Origin: Cruorifilaria tuberocauda
Lineage: Eukaryota; Nematoda; Chromadorea; Rhabditida; Onchocercidae
Assembly (NCBI GenBank): GCA_013365365.1
Contig: JABVXU010000295.1
Span: forward strand, 1-64,000
Reading direction: 5' to 3'
Length of the DNA: 64,000 nt
Below, one piece after another: positions 25,310-37,806 of this stretch. The notes beneath the pieces are model-generated. The model searched no databases and had not been told where the DNA came from. It was given only the letters and a program-made list of their open reading frames with translations. The translations under genes and the position numbers were made by a program. Each line of letters starts with the position of its first letter. Within the stretch, counting starts at the first letter, position 1.

Positions 25310-27481
25310 TTAATCAGCACTATCTGATGAACTATCACCACCGTAATCTGCTATTAATGTTAAAGGTTTATTGCATAGTTCTGGCTTCACTTCAGAAACG
25401 AATTCATCCTTGATATTCGCTAAATTCATCTGATCGGGGCATTGCAATTTTTCAGGCTCAGGCTTGACATCATCCAGATTTCCCTGAGAAGTTATGTCAA
25501 TAAAATCTTTCAGAATTTAAAATATATCAAACAAAAACAAATGAAGAAAAGAAGCTTCCAAAAGTTCTTTTCGATATTTACAGTTTAAAACTCTTCTAAA
25601 GTATTACTTGTATAAATTATTACCTTGCTCAAAACATCTATTTCATCGCAATCTTCATTTTCGCATTTTAACCTTTTTACAATGCCAAGACTTCCTGCTG
25701 TTAGTTGTTCCTGTCCGTTATGTGCAGATGACACATTATCAAAAGCACCATGTTCGTTTCTATGAAGTTTCATAGATAATAACCGCTTTTGCGTCATATC
25801 CTTCTTCATTGAAGTTGATGGTTGAAGACTTGAAAATATGGGCTTGCTTAATATCGCCTTACGTTTCTCTTCTTGCTGTTCTTCAAAAACTGAAAAATAA
25901 TATAGTCAATACAATAAAAAAATATTTTTTAGACTAGAAGAATAAAGCAAATAATCATATGTTATTAACTAATACAGTCAAGATTTATTTCAAAAGAAAG
26001 CCATTATCTGCATAATTCAAAAATGTTAGAACTTTTCCAGTGTATAAGATTATCGCGCTAATCTCTTCAGCATAGAAAAATAATGTTTAAAATGTTACGT
26101 AAATTTCGTATTTTTGTACCGCGATACAACAGCAGCGAGTTTTTTATCCTCAATACTTTCTGACACTAGCTTGATGTTCAAAGACATCCTCTTCAACAAG
26201 TCCTCATCTCTGGCTCTTTCCGCCTCCAAACCACTTTTTTTATGCTAAAATAACGTAACTTATAACAGACTAAAACAGACACAATGTAAAACACATAGTA
26301 TGAAGAGCAGGAGAAATTGGAATTTTAAGTAATTTTCATTTAAAAAATGAGTACCTTGAATGACCTTCTTAAAGCTTGATTAGCAGCAAAATCATCCCGC
26401 ATTCTTTCCTGAATCCATTCCAATTTACCAATCTTATCGGCTGAACTTGCTGCCTTTTCTTTGTCCTGTTCCACATGTTCAACCTAAAAAATGGCCAATG
26501 TTTGAGTTGAGAAAAGTTTGCACCGCAATATTTGGATATCCTATTGTATCCAAATATTTAGCTTCATTGCGTGATTTCATCTTAATTTTCCTTTAGATAA
26601 TTTATGACATTCATATTATTTGAAAATTAAGAATAAATTAAATATAAAATTGGTACGATACAGTCAAAATTAAACCTGAAACATCCGATCGCTTTCCAAC
26701 TGTCTGCTAAAACCTCTATCAACAGCTCCGAGCTGATCGATTGTAGATGGATCATACCGTTTCTCCTGTCGACGACAGCCTTCCACAAGTTCATAATCAA
26801 AGTGCTATAAAGCTAACGTTTTTGCTTCAAAATGATTATAAATACGGTAAATTAAGCGGAAGGAAAATAATATAAAGCATTACAAAGAAAAAGACTTCAA
26901 AATTAAAAAAGCATTCCAAATGCACAAAACTTTTTAAAATGATTTGATAAAAACACGGTCACCTCAGGATCTGTGCGTATGACAAAATAGTTGTCACACA
27001 AATGACATTTCATACGGAATTCATACAAAGGTGTCGTGTAATACATTCCGATTTTCTTCTTTTCAGCATTATATCGTACACCCATCCCAATATGGTTGTT
27101 GCAGCCAAGACACCAAATATTGAATGGCATTTCAAAGCTAAATATTGAAAAAATAGAATACAAAATCTCACAATAACTTGACAAATAATAATTCAATGGA
27201 TGAAATCTGCAAGGGAAAATCTTAATATGTTGAGTAATTACTGTTTATGAATTGACTCAAATCAATTTCGAATTTACAAAGTATGGAACGTCGAAATACT
27301 AAAAATGGCATTAAAATCTCAAAAAATCAAATGCAACATACCGTATAATAAGAATCCCTTGTTTAATTTTGGCAGCACGTTCTCGCAGTGCATGAGTTCC
27401 ATGGTAACTGTTCAAACTTTTATGCTTTTTATAATCAAAGTCTGGCGGATAATAGAAATTCTGTCCTTTACGCTCACCCAT
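25310..27481 (-). CDS. YJU2B: Splicing factor YJU2B / CCDC130 (CWC16, Saf4-like)
   Basis: Spliceosome-associated CWC16 family protein. Exons in transcript order: 27342-27481, 26963-27137, 26676-26804, 26355-26483, 26120-26244, 25624-25889, 25310-25483; about 379 residues. The N terminus (MGERKGQNFYYPPDFDYKKH) is hallmark CCDC130. A zinc site is formed by two CxxC pairs, WCLGCNNH (C56/C59) and MKCHLCDN (C91/C94). It is followed by a charged helical region (ERMRDDFAANQALRRSFK) and an acidic Ser-rich end (DYGGDSSSDSAD). Five of the six joins are phase-perfect. The join between 26120 and 25889 is one base out with GT-AG splicing (donor phase 2, acceptor needs phase 1), so that junction is wrong, uses an unseen microexon, or holds an indel. 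It lies about 1 kb downstream of SQV-8 on the same strand. Confidence 0.92.
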
Positions 27482-28529
27482 ACTCTGGAAACTTATTCAA
27501 AATTTTTAAAAATGTTATATAAGAACCTACGGAGTTAGAAAATAGCTTCCCTTTATTCAAAGTGTTCACTAATTTAGAAATCAATTACAAGTATCAAAGA
27601 TGACAGCTCGACTGCAGAATTTATTTGGATAAAAATACCTCAAATGAAAATATCTTTATTTGTAATGTATTACATCTGAATGGCAAAATCGAAATTGAGC
27701 CAGAAAAATAATATTTTATTTGGTTTTAAAACAAAATAAGATAGTACCATTTAAATCGTTCCCGTTTTATAAATCTCATAAATCTATAATCAAATGAATG
27801 AAATTATAAATACATTAGACTTTTTAATGTTTGATACAAAAGAGAAAACATGAACTACTACTATACAATACTAACTGGCACATAAGGATGTATAAAAATA
27901 TTTGCATTTCTGGATCTAAGGCTCTAAAGAGAGTAAAAATATTTGCACCTGTTTTGTTTAAAGTATAATTGTATGAAGTCAAACCAAGAAAAAACAAAAT
28001 ATTACCAATGCATCAGTATGATAAAAAAAATGTAAAATGTGATTCATCTAAAAGATATCTATTTAGAAAATATCAAACTGAAACTCGAATTAAATTGCAT
28101 CATGTTCACCACTCATATTATCAATGTTGAACAATGATAATTTATGCAAACGCACCGGGAGACTTAATTAAATGAGAATATATAAACACAATATCGTTCC
28201 GAATTTTTGTGATGAACCTCTCCATGGAATTTAATTAAATGCATGGTGAAGTTCTGGCTACGATCAAGTACACGTATACTATGACACCTTTGTAATTTTA
28301 TAATTACTCAAATTGTAACCACATATAGATGAAACAACTTATAAGCAAACAATTACACGTCATACTTAAATCATAAGATTATAGTTCAGGCATCGAATAT
28401 TCTTACTAAAATAAATGAAATAATGCAAGTAATGCATAAATAATTAATGTAAAGTGATGCAAAGCATGATTAAATGTGATCAAATTTGAAATGCTGAATT
28501 ATCAAATGCTAAAGAAATTACAAATACAA
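27482..28529. other. Intergenic between SQV-8 and YJU2B
   Basis: About 1 kb, AT-rich, separating two minus-strand genes. No coding signal seen. Too long for a tight C. elegans-type operon spacer (~100 bp), but spacers may be longer in filarial worms. Confidence 0.6.
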
Positions 28530-30562
28530 TTAACAGACAGCATCTGTTTCAACATCATTCAATGAACCTCGCCAAAATTTTAACCTTTCGTGCTGCGAAA
28601 GCAGAGTTCGTTCTGTTCGGGTATGCCAAACATATACCTTCGTACAGCCATCAGCTTTCAGTTCCAGATCGTTTCTTTTCAAACCCAAAGAAGTAAGAAA
28701 ATGAGATTCCTAAAAAATTTTTTGATGGTCTGATAAGTATTAAAGCATTATAAGGGTGGTATTATATACAGTTCACACAAAATGGCATAGATTATTAGAC
28801 GAACCTGATAACCGCGGGGTACATTATAAGTAAAAAATGCATTAGTATTAAGTGCCAAAGATAAATTAACGGCAAATGCAGCCATGTCGACAGGAAATGG
28901 TCGTTCTGGTTTCCACAATGAATTGAATGATACGTTTTTATCTAAAAAATCTAAATAACAATATTAAAATAGACTATTAAAAGATAAAAGAAAATCATCA
29001 GGGGATTCGCATGAAATAAAGCAACTGTGAGCAATAATAAACACACTTTTTTTTTTTTTCAAACCTAATAATTCCAATTTAAATAATATAAATATGATAT
29101 GCATATAAATTACCATCTGAAAGCTTAGCCGTCTCAACAATCAAACCACCAACGAGACCAACTGGCCATACACCTACTCTTTCTATAGATCGCATTTCAT
29201 CGAATAATCTCCAGTCATAGGTATTGTCATCATCACCGAAATATACAATTCCATTTCTTGATCTATCTAAATTTTTCCTAAAATACAATAGTAACGGTAC
29301 TTCAGAAAAGCACTTTGAGAATAGTTGAGTTAGATTTCTAAATTCTCTCAATAACATTTTATTGCAAATGGCAACATCATTAGAGCAACAAAAACAATTT
29401 TTCAAAGCCAGGGAAAAAGTTCCTAACATAATAGAATTTGAAACAAGGTTTCGCACCATCCATATCTTTCGCTGTCAGATACCCTTGGTGAAATAATTTA
29501 TGATATCCACTGCGTATTATGTCTTTAAAACAAAAAAATTAATTTTCTAATTATTTACTATTACGCATACATTAGTAGAAATTTTTTAAAAATATGAAAA
29601 AAGTATATTTTTGGATAAAATCGAATTTAAGAACTCTGAGTTTATGATAAATTAATTATTCTTTCATGAAGAGAAGATATTACACCTACAAACATCAATG
29701 AATAAATGCTGCTGAATAAGTGAAACACCTCAACCACACGAGAGCTTTATTTCGTTGGGCAACTCCTCGCGCAATTTTCCAGTTCGGATCTGTTTCATTC
29801 GGTTTCTTTTCTGGAGGTGTAAGCGCATAAAGATGAGTGAATCTAATACGATATCTTTTGAAAATTTCGGTAATGAATGGGGATGTATTATTCGAATCTT
29901 CGACTACAATCCAGTACAAGTTGGGAATATATGCTGAAATGCTTTAACCGATTTTGAAATCATAAAAGTGTATGAATTTAGTTGTCGAAATATTAACCTG
30001 CAAAAAGTATCCCATTAACATACCCAATGTTTGTGCTAAGCGGACGAGATCTGCTTTTTGCGTCGGCCTTCGATAAGTTGGTGTAATAAAATAAATAAAT
30101 GGAAGATCTTTGCGTATTTCTGCTAGTGGCATTCGATCACGAACTCTGCGAACGAAATCGAATTTGCAAAATTTCACAGAAAGCATCATTGCAGGAAAAA
30201 ATTATATTTAAAAACGCTGGAGAGTAAATGGTTCAAAAAAAAAACTTCATTTTATAACTAAAATTGCAACCTTAATAATTCTCATCCCAAATCGGAAACA
30301 TAAAAACAATAAAACTAAACACGGGAACTTACAAACTGTCAATTCGTTGCAACTTTTCCTCCATGCGATACGTTTCTTTCTCTTGCATCCAGATCTTCTT
30401 ATTCAATTCTTCTCGTTTTCTTAGTAAAGTATCAATTTCCGCAACAAGCATAAATTTCTTTTCATCCAAATTTTGTAGTTGCATCCAAAAAACTGCTACT
30501 TGTGCAATAAAAAATAGGCCTACAGCACATATAATTTTAAAAACGAGTTTTTCATCCAGCAT
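28530..30562 (-). CDS. sqv-8: Beta-1,3-glucuronosyltransferase (GlcAT-I / SQV-8 family)
   Basis: Golgi type II enzyme; GlcAT-I adds the glucuronic acid that completes the proteoglycan linkage tetrasaccharide. Exons in transcript order: 30333-30562, 30024-30145, 29729-29933, 29114-29277, 28805-28941, 28530-28709; 345 residues, all phases consistent (human B3GAT3 about 335). Residues ~8-28 form a signal anchor (VFKIICAVGLFFIAQVAVFW), followed by a stem coiled coil. The catalytic domain shows FITPTYRRPTQKADLVRL, the Mn/UDP-binding DDDN motif (residues 201-204, VYFGDDDNTYDWRLF), WPVGLVGG and the C-terminal VWHTRTE (H315). Family assignment is certain. GlcAT-I versus a HNK-1-type paralogue is inferred from the single-copy style and the SQV-8 likeness. 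Confidence 0.93.
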
Positions 30563-31461
30563 ACTGTTGATTCCCTTATGCAGATATTCGAGATTTCAAT
30601 AAAACAAGAAGTAAGATTTTTTCAATAGAAAAACGAATCCAATTCAGCAAGACAACAGCATTAACATTTAGCCAATATCCAGTTAAAAATATCAGAGCTA
30701 GAATCGACGTCTGATAACATGCTGCATCCTGATGGCATACCTGATCAGGAAAATTAGTAGAGGTAGCAAAACAAGATAAAGAAAAGACTCGCTTAATAAT
30801 AATTCAAACTTAAAATGGAAATTTAAAATTTAAAAATTTTAATAAAAAATTTAAACGAAAATCTAAAAATTAACCGACCGATTCAGAGTATGCATGTGCG
30901 TGAACAGATAACAACGTGCAAAAAGCATAAGAAATATAAATGATGAGTTTTACTCCATCTTGCATATTGATATGCATTTCATTTTATAACACGAACTTTC
31001 TGAGACTCATTTGCGGTCAATATATCAGCATAACAGCTTTCGACTGTTTGTTTCTCTGGTAATACGGTCCAGGCAAGATGAAATACGGATTTTTCCGAGA
31101 TCTAAGTACATGTAAATAAGATAAATGAGATATAATAAAAGAAACGCTTAACTATGAAACAAGTGAAATGTCTTTTCATTATAGCATGAAAAATTATACA
31201 AAGACATCTTCTCAAATAAAGCACAATTTAATAAAAGTGCACGATTTCAGCTAAAGAGGGCTCTATTATTAACATACATTCATGTACAATAAACAATATA
31301 TACTAAAGGGAATTCTATACATATGTATAGAGTTCTAATGAAATGTAAGGTTAACGATGTTAGGCTAATGTTGATCACTCAGCTGACAAAAAACTATCAA
31401 CCATTAGAGAAGTGAAAATCAATACAGATAACAACTAAAAAGAAACACAGAAACATTTTTT
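30563..31461. other. Intergenic between DNAJC9 and SQV-8
   Basis: About 0.9 kb AT-rich spacer between two minus-strand genes. I see no ORF with splice support. Confidence 0.6.
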
Positions 31462-32918
31462 TCATTTCTTTGTCTTTCTTGGTTTTTTCGCATACTTTAT
31501 GGCTAAGGAATCACATAGTTGATTAAATGAGCCAAGATTCTTTTGTTGTCGATTTTGAATCAGAGTGACGAGATCCTTAGCGCCTTCATTTCTTTGAATC
31601 TCTTTTAGCGCTTTCTCTGCTTCCTTTAACAAATTTTAAAAAGAGAAAAAACGAATTAATACTGTTTAATATGAATTAAGCATTGTTTTTCCAGCTCATT
31701 ATGTCAAGCTGAAAGATATAAAACATCAGCGAAAACAGTACCTCGGCTTCACGTTCTGCTGCTTTGCGACGTCTAGCTTTTCTTTTTTCTGGTTCAGAAA
31801 CAAAATATCGAGTTGCCTTCAATTCTCCGGATTTAATCATATCATTTATCATTTTGCGCAAACGCTCTTCGTCTTCGTATGTAACACCAATAATATCATT
31901 CAGAATTTTTCCCATATCTCCTTTGTGCTTTATATACGCTTCTTTAACTGCATCACGTTCTTCGCCAGAATCTGAAGTACATAGTTGTAGCAGTTATGAA
32001 GATTTATATTCTATACACATAATGATATGTGCATTAAAATGACTTCATTCTCATCCATACTAATTTTGTTTTGTTAATAGCGACTTTTCTGTCAAGCGTC
32101 CTACTATGATAGAAAAGAAGTAATGACAGAGAACTTTAATAAAACCTCGAAATTTTCTAATGAAGTTGTCGATATCTTCCTTTGTTATCTTTCTAAATAT
32201 CAGCCTCCACCTCGCAAGCCAGTCCACATCATCAGTGCAAATTTCATCATCCACAATTCCTATAACGAAAGGAAAGGTTTGTGATACTAAAGAGAATAAT
32301 ACTATGAAAAAAGATGAGAGAAAGACAAGCTTACCGGTTTCATCATAAATAGCTCTCTTTTGCTTATCACTAAGAACAGCATAAGCACGATTTAAAATCT
32401 GAAATTTCGCTGTTGTTTGCATCTTTTTTGTCTCATCATCGCAACGATCGGGGTGAAATTGCAATGAGAGTTTGAAAAACGCCTTCTTAACTGAAAATAA
32501 TCAAATAAGAGAAGAAAAGAAATTGAGAGACCAAAGGATCTACAGGAAGGTATTAGTCATTCTTAGTACACTATAAATACGTTATGAAAACAATATACAA
32601 TCAAAAAACGGCTCTCTTATATTTTCTAATTGCTTTTTTTATTCCTACTTAATAACTAATCAACAAATGAACAACTATTTCATTCGACATAAATTCATAG
32701 TAAAAGTATTTCCTTCTTTTATACAGTATTACTAGAAAATCAATCTTAAATCAATCAAAGCGCTGCAGATATTTATAGTTTATGCGAAGCATTTACAAAT
32801 TAAACTTACTGTCTGCTTGCTTGTACTCTTTTCGTTTCAATTTCGATCCATTCAAGTGCAAAATTTCATAGAGATTTGTAGTGCCGAATAGACGATCTGC
32901 ATCATTAAAAAATGACAT
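31462..32918 (-). CDS. DNAJC9: DnaJ homolog, DNAJC9 type
   Basis: J-domain co-chaperone; human DNAJC9 stimulates Hsp70 and acts as a histone H3-H4 chaperone. Exons in transcript order: 32810-32918, 32335-32490, 32146-32259, 31742-31971, 31462-31623; 256 residues (human 260), in phase throughout. The J domain starts at about residue 15 (NLYEILHL) with HPD at residues 49-51 (SLQFHPDRCDDE) and RAYAVLSDKQKRAIYDETG. Then follow the DNAJC9-specific acidic and charged segments (DDVDWLARWRLIFRKITKED, GDMGKILNDIIGVTYEDEER) and a basic C-terminal tail (AIKYAKKPRKTKK) like a nuclear signal. It starts 528 bp from the divergent MVD start, so a shared promoter region is likely. Confidence 0.95.
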
Positions 32919-33446
32919 CTGTAAAACAATTTTGACAAATTTTCTCCTTGAAATTCTTTCTCGTAAAACTTTGAACTGCAACAAATGAAATGCAACAAAA
33001 TTCACTCTTTTTATGAAGAAATTCATGAAAACTAAGTAAACCTAACACGACACTAACTATGAAGAAATTCATGAATCCAAAGGAAGACTAAAATTCCCCT
33101 CCAATCAGACAGGAATCAATTGACCCTTCACCTCATTGCACACAACATCTAATAGAAAGCTCTCGAATAAAAGCGCATTTCATCTGCGTTGCATGTATAC
33201 TGTTTGTGAAACAAAAGAAATCTTAATGTTGAAAATATTGGTTAAGAAAAATGATAATGATGATAGTATTATTAGAACGGAATTATTGATTTGTTTAGAT
33301 CGGAATTATTGATTTACGGTATTATTGATTTGTTATCACTGTCTCGAAATTGATATCTTTTTTTTCTTGTTTTTACACTTCAATTCTTTAAATAAGTGCT
33401 ATTGTTTGAGGTACAGGTGCTTAAACTGCTTAAGCTTTTGATTTCG
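32919..33446. promoter_or_regulatory. Divergent start region of DNAJC9 (-) and MVD (+)
   Basis: The 528-bp gap lies between the two oppositely oriented ATGs and must contain both 5' UTRs and core promoters (or trans-splice acceptors). The repeated GGAATTATTGATTT phrase at 33280-33320 is the only local structure noted. No specific factor site is claimed. Confidence 0.5.
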
Positions 33447-36284
33447 ATGAGTTTAAATGGTAGTAATGGTAATCATGTACAGGAAGTGAAAGTTGTAGCA
33501 CCGATCAATATAGCACTGGTCAAATATTGGGGCAAAAGGAATGAAGTATTTGTTTAAACTAATACTATAAACAAAACTTTTGAATTGAAAATATATTATT
33601 ATCGTACTTTTTATTCATGCTTTATTTAATAACAGAAAATTCAGTATATATGATAACATTTCAAATTCCTTAGCGGAAATGTTCATCAATTTTTCCTTTT
33701 TCTAAAAAAACGTTATCAGCTCTTTATATAACATTATATAAGCCTTAGATGCTTAAAAAGTTTCTTGGGATACAATAATATATTTCTAATAGAAATTGAT
33801 ATTTGAGTGTTTCCAGGACCTTATGCTTCCATTGAACGATTCCATCTCACTTTCAGTCAATGATGTTTGTGCGAAAACCATAGTGCGGGTAGGTCCATCG
33901 ATTAAGGAGGATTCAGTCTCAATCAATGGTTTAGACGTCTGTTTTTCAAAGCACCCAGAGTTTCTTCGATGTTTTAAAGTGAGATTCGTTTGTATCTAAT
34001 CTTTTATTAAGAGTTCTTTGAGATATTTTGATCATGAAAATGAAGAAATTTAATTTAAGGAAGTAAGAAGGTTAATTCGAAAGCGTTCCATTGTATCGGA
34101 GACTAGCGAGAAATCCGAAAAGCAGGATTACTTCAGCAAGTTTGAAGTAAACAAATTTCTTTTTCTCTTACAACATTTTAAAAAGTTTTATATCCTGGAT
34201 CACCATCTATTTGGTGTGGTGGATTTTGGCTCAGAGATTTTCAGATTGTCTCCAAAACAAGTTTTCCTATTCAAGCAGGACTTGCTTCTTCAGCAGCTGG
34301 TTTTGCGGCTATTGCATATGGTCTTGGGCAAATTTACCATTTAACTATCAGCGACATAGTTCGTATTGCTAGAATGGGTAGATATGTACTACTTTATTTT
34401 TTCCAGCTTTTGCGGAATTGCGTCATTATATATTCTATTGTTCATGTGACTAATAAAGGAGAGGTTTCTTATTAAAATGACTGATGTGTCAAATTTTACA
34501 GTGCTTTTGATTTGAAATGATCACAAATAGAATTATTCAGGCTCTGGAAGCGCATGTAGGAGTATTTTAAGTGGTCTTGTACATTGGAAAGCGGGTACTC
34601 TAGAAGATGGTACTGACTGTGTTTGTGAAGTGTGTTTATTTTTTCAATTTTTATCATTTTTCGTAATCTCTTTGTGTTCGGAAACAAAAGTCGATGTTAT
34701 TTGTAAAGTACAATCATAGTTGAAGATGAAGGTGTTATATATCGATCAATTGATGATAGGTGGATTGATATCATACTTTTCAAGAAAACTATCGATCAAA
34801 TAAATTTTTTCAGACGGTTTTCTCCGAAGATCATTGGCCTAATCTGAGGTCTCTAATTTTGGTAACCTCATATGATTCCAAGAAAATAGGTAGTTCTAAT
34901 GGAATGCAATCAACTGTTAAAACTTCAAAATTATTGCAAGCTAGAATGAATATCGTGCCTGAACAAATAATGAAGTATATTTTGGACATTTTTTCATTAT
35001 TATGAAAAGCATTACTGTTTCTTGAATTTCAATAATGTCTATGTGATTTTATTTAACTGCAATAGATTTTAATCAAATTGTTTTTTAATGTATTTGAATC
35101 AAGAATATTGAAGGTTGAAAAATGCTTTTCGCAATAGAGATTTTGGGGAATTTGCAGAAGTAGTGATGTCGGATAGTGGACAATTGCATGCTCTATGTAT
35201 GGATACCATGCCATCTCTGAGAGTATGTTTTTAATTTTTTTCAAATTTCAAAGAAGTACAGGACTGGAGGCAGAATTTTCAATGGCTAGAAGAGATGATA
35301 CTACGTTGTCAGATTTGGAATCATTGTTATGAATTTCATATAATTTAGATCATAACACTCTGAAAAATTGATTCATTACTTGACTATTTTGTAATTTATT
35401 TTGAATATATAAATTATTAATGCATTGTGTACGCTTTTATAATATCGGGTAAACTTTTTCAATTGATGTTTAATTTTTATAATTTATTTGCAATCAATCT
35501 TTTTAAAAAGTCATTAGTCTCGTAATCAATAAATAAAATCAATTAACACACTGAAATTTTTGGCGAGTTGCACATTCAGATATTCAAAATTTTATTGATT
35601 TCAGTATTTGAACGATAGTTCTTGGTATTTTATGCGACTTATTCATGCTGTGAACAAGCATTGCAATAGCACGAAAGTGGCTTACACGTTTGATGCTGGT
35701 CCAAATTGCTGCTTATTTTTGGAGTCTATTAACGTGCCATTAGTTCTAGCTGCTATCAATAAATATTGCAAATTACAACCTGGTCTCATAGGTGTGCATA
35801 GCTTGTTTATTTATTTGCACTTTTTATCATAACTGTGGAATTAAGGCATATTTAAATTGGAAGCTTAAAAAGTTTTAATTTGATAGGGAAGATGTATTTC
35901 AAATTTGGAGTCGTTTAACAAAGAATAATGAATTGTGTTATATATTATTTATTTATGGGATTATTTTATTGTATGACGAATTTCCATGGATTATCATTTG
36001 TTAATTTCTGTTGGAATGCCACCATATTTTAATTTGAATACACTGCTGAGTACTGAGTAATTTTTTTCCGAAATACGCAATTTGCAGAGCGGATAGCAGA
36101 GTGTTCTGCTGCATGTGAATATAAAAATTTGAAAAGTTTGGTGGAAAAAGAACAGGAAAATCTGGTGTTATTCGAATCTGTGCAAGGTGAAGAGAACAGC
36201 GAAATTGAACCGATGGAAGGTGTCGTCAAAGACATTTTTCTTAGTTGTGTAGGCGCGGGACCAGTGTTGGAGAACAGAAGGTAG
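33447..36284 (+). CDS. MVD: Diphosphomevalonate decarboxylase
   Basis: GHMP-kinase-fold enzyme that makes isopentenyl diphosphate from mevalonate-5-diphosphate with ATP. Exons: 33447-33545, 33817-33978, 34060-34146, 34245-34377, 34541-34629, 34814-34974, 35114-35222, 35605-35791, 36088-36284; 407 residues (human 400), all junctions in phase. Signature motifs are intact: APINIALVKYWGKR near residues 18-31, LPLNDSIS, phosphate loop GLASSAAG (128-135), GSGSACRS (161-168), SEDHWPNLRSLILV, and TFDAGPN with the catalytic Asp at 310. The C terminus (FLSCVGAGPVLENRR) matches the VGPGP motif of the family. Nematodes do not make sterols, so the product presumably feeds dolichol, ubiquinone side chain and prenylation; this role is inference. 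Confidence 0.95.
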
Positions 36285-37465
36285 ATATTTGGGTGATATT
36301 TTTGTTGCAAAAACATTATAGGTTCTGTAAATAAATTTATAAGTATTGTGTCATAAATTACGTTTCACTTAATTTACCCACTAAAAATCACATCATTTTT
36401 AGTTGTTTAAGACTTTTGATGATCGATTATATTCAAGCATTGAAAAAACATGTTTCCACCTCATCATTCAGTATTTTTTTGATAACTCTTCATTATTTTT
36501 GACTGAATAATGTCTTAGTTAAAAAATTGTGATTTTTCTTAAAGAAAAAAGTCTGTACTGTATCATATATGTTTTCAAAGAATTCACCTTAGTCATTGAA
36601 CTCACCTCCATTTATTTTTTCTTCACTGCTTGTCAAATAGCAGTTTTCAAGATTTTATTCACAATTCTTACGCAAATTGTTGTGAAAGTTTGCCGGTTCT
36701 TGAATGTGTGTGAGAGCAAGTATGAGCGAATATTTATTTATATGAAGTGATAAAGATCTGATGGCGTACAATCGTATTCGGTGAAAACATTTTACCGAAG
36801 TGAATGCGATGAGATATAACTCGAGCATGATGAAATGTACTGGAGTACGATGCAATGAGTTATAACATGAGCTGTATTTGAATGAGAGAGAGTTACCAAC
36901 TAAAGATGTGGTTTTTTCGGGCATGTAAAAATGGACGTGATATAGGGCTAAAAAATTAGCATAAAGAAACTACGAAGGGAAAATAATTTTTTAATGGAAT
37001 GTTGTAGTAAAACTTAACAAATGTATCATGGAAACAGATTTTCACGTGAGATTTGTGATATGCTAGTTTGGTTAGATAAAGATGAGAAATTACACCAGAT
37101 GCATAATTAATAAATTTGAACAAGATTGCACAATTGATTACAGTAATCAGCTTGTTTCGGATTTTCCAACACAAATATTAGCTTCTTAAGTTTTTACTTT
37201 TGCCTTCGATATTGTACGATGCCATATTCTACGAAATGTCACATAGCACAATACTATCATTATAGTTATTTCAATAATATCTTATTTTTTTTGGAGTTTT
37301 ATTAATCGAAAACTAATGAAAGGAATAAATATTTTGCAGAACCATAAGACAGCAGACCTGTAAAAAAACAATTACAGGAATGACTGAGCATTGATATTTT
37401 CTAAATTTTGAATATTGGGAAATGGCATTCGATTTCGCAGCTAATTATCATTAATCGATATAAAC
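36285..37465. other. Intergenic downstream of MVD
   Basis: AT-rich region with the MVD 3' UTR. Overlapping open frames on both strands at 36529-36924 are low-complexity and unsupported. Confidence 0.5.
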
Positions 37466-37719
37466 ATTCGTTTTAATCATCAATCGCAGAGTTCTTGGCG
37501 GCACTGAATTTATTGATTTTACTCTGGACATTATTAGATTCCAGATTTATTGGTGGGAAAAGTTGGCAATCCATATTTCTGTCGGTCTTATATGTCATTC
37601 TTTTCAAGAGATTTGTTTCATTTAAAGTTTTCAACCAAGCATTTTATTTAAACAATAATGATGAAAATAAGGAAGAACCAACAATATTTACAGAAGTGGT
37701 ATTGGAGTGTCTCATATAA
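37466..37719 (+). CDS. Possible small ORF or terminal exon, unknown
   Basis: An open frame follows an acceptor-like TCGCAG at about 37484-37489. It encodes a hydrophobic segment (LAALNLLILLWTLLDSRF) then a more polar C terminus (NNNDENKEEPTIFTEVVLEC) and a stop at 37717-37719. There is no ATG at the start, so it would have to be a last exon. No upstream exon was found between here and MVD. It sits convergent to the collagen ending at 37807. Unrecognised; could be random, or UTR of an adjacent gene. Confidence 0.25.
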
Positions 37720-37806
37720 TAATGATTTGGTATCAACGACAACACTGATTATGGCTCTGGTATAACACTTATAATCCAGAAGGCATCCTTGGAGTTAAAG
37801 TACATT

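Noticed and set aside
36529..36924. Overlapping ORFs on both strands after MVD
   Set aside because: Low-complexity Phe/Ile/Leu-rich translations without acceptor or donor partners; typical chance frames in AT-rich DNA.
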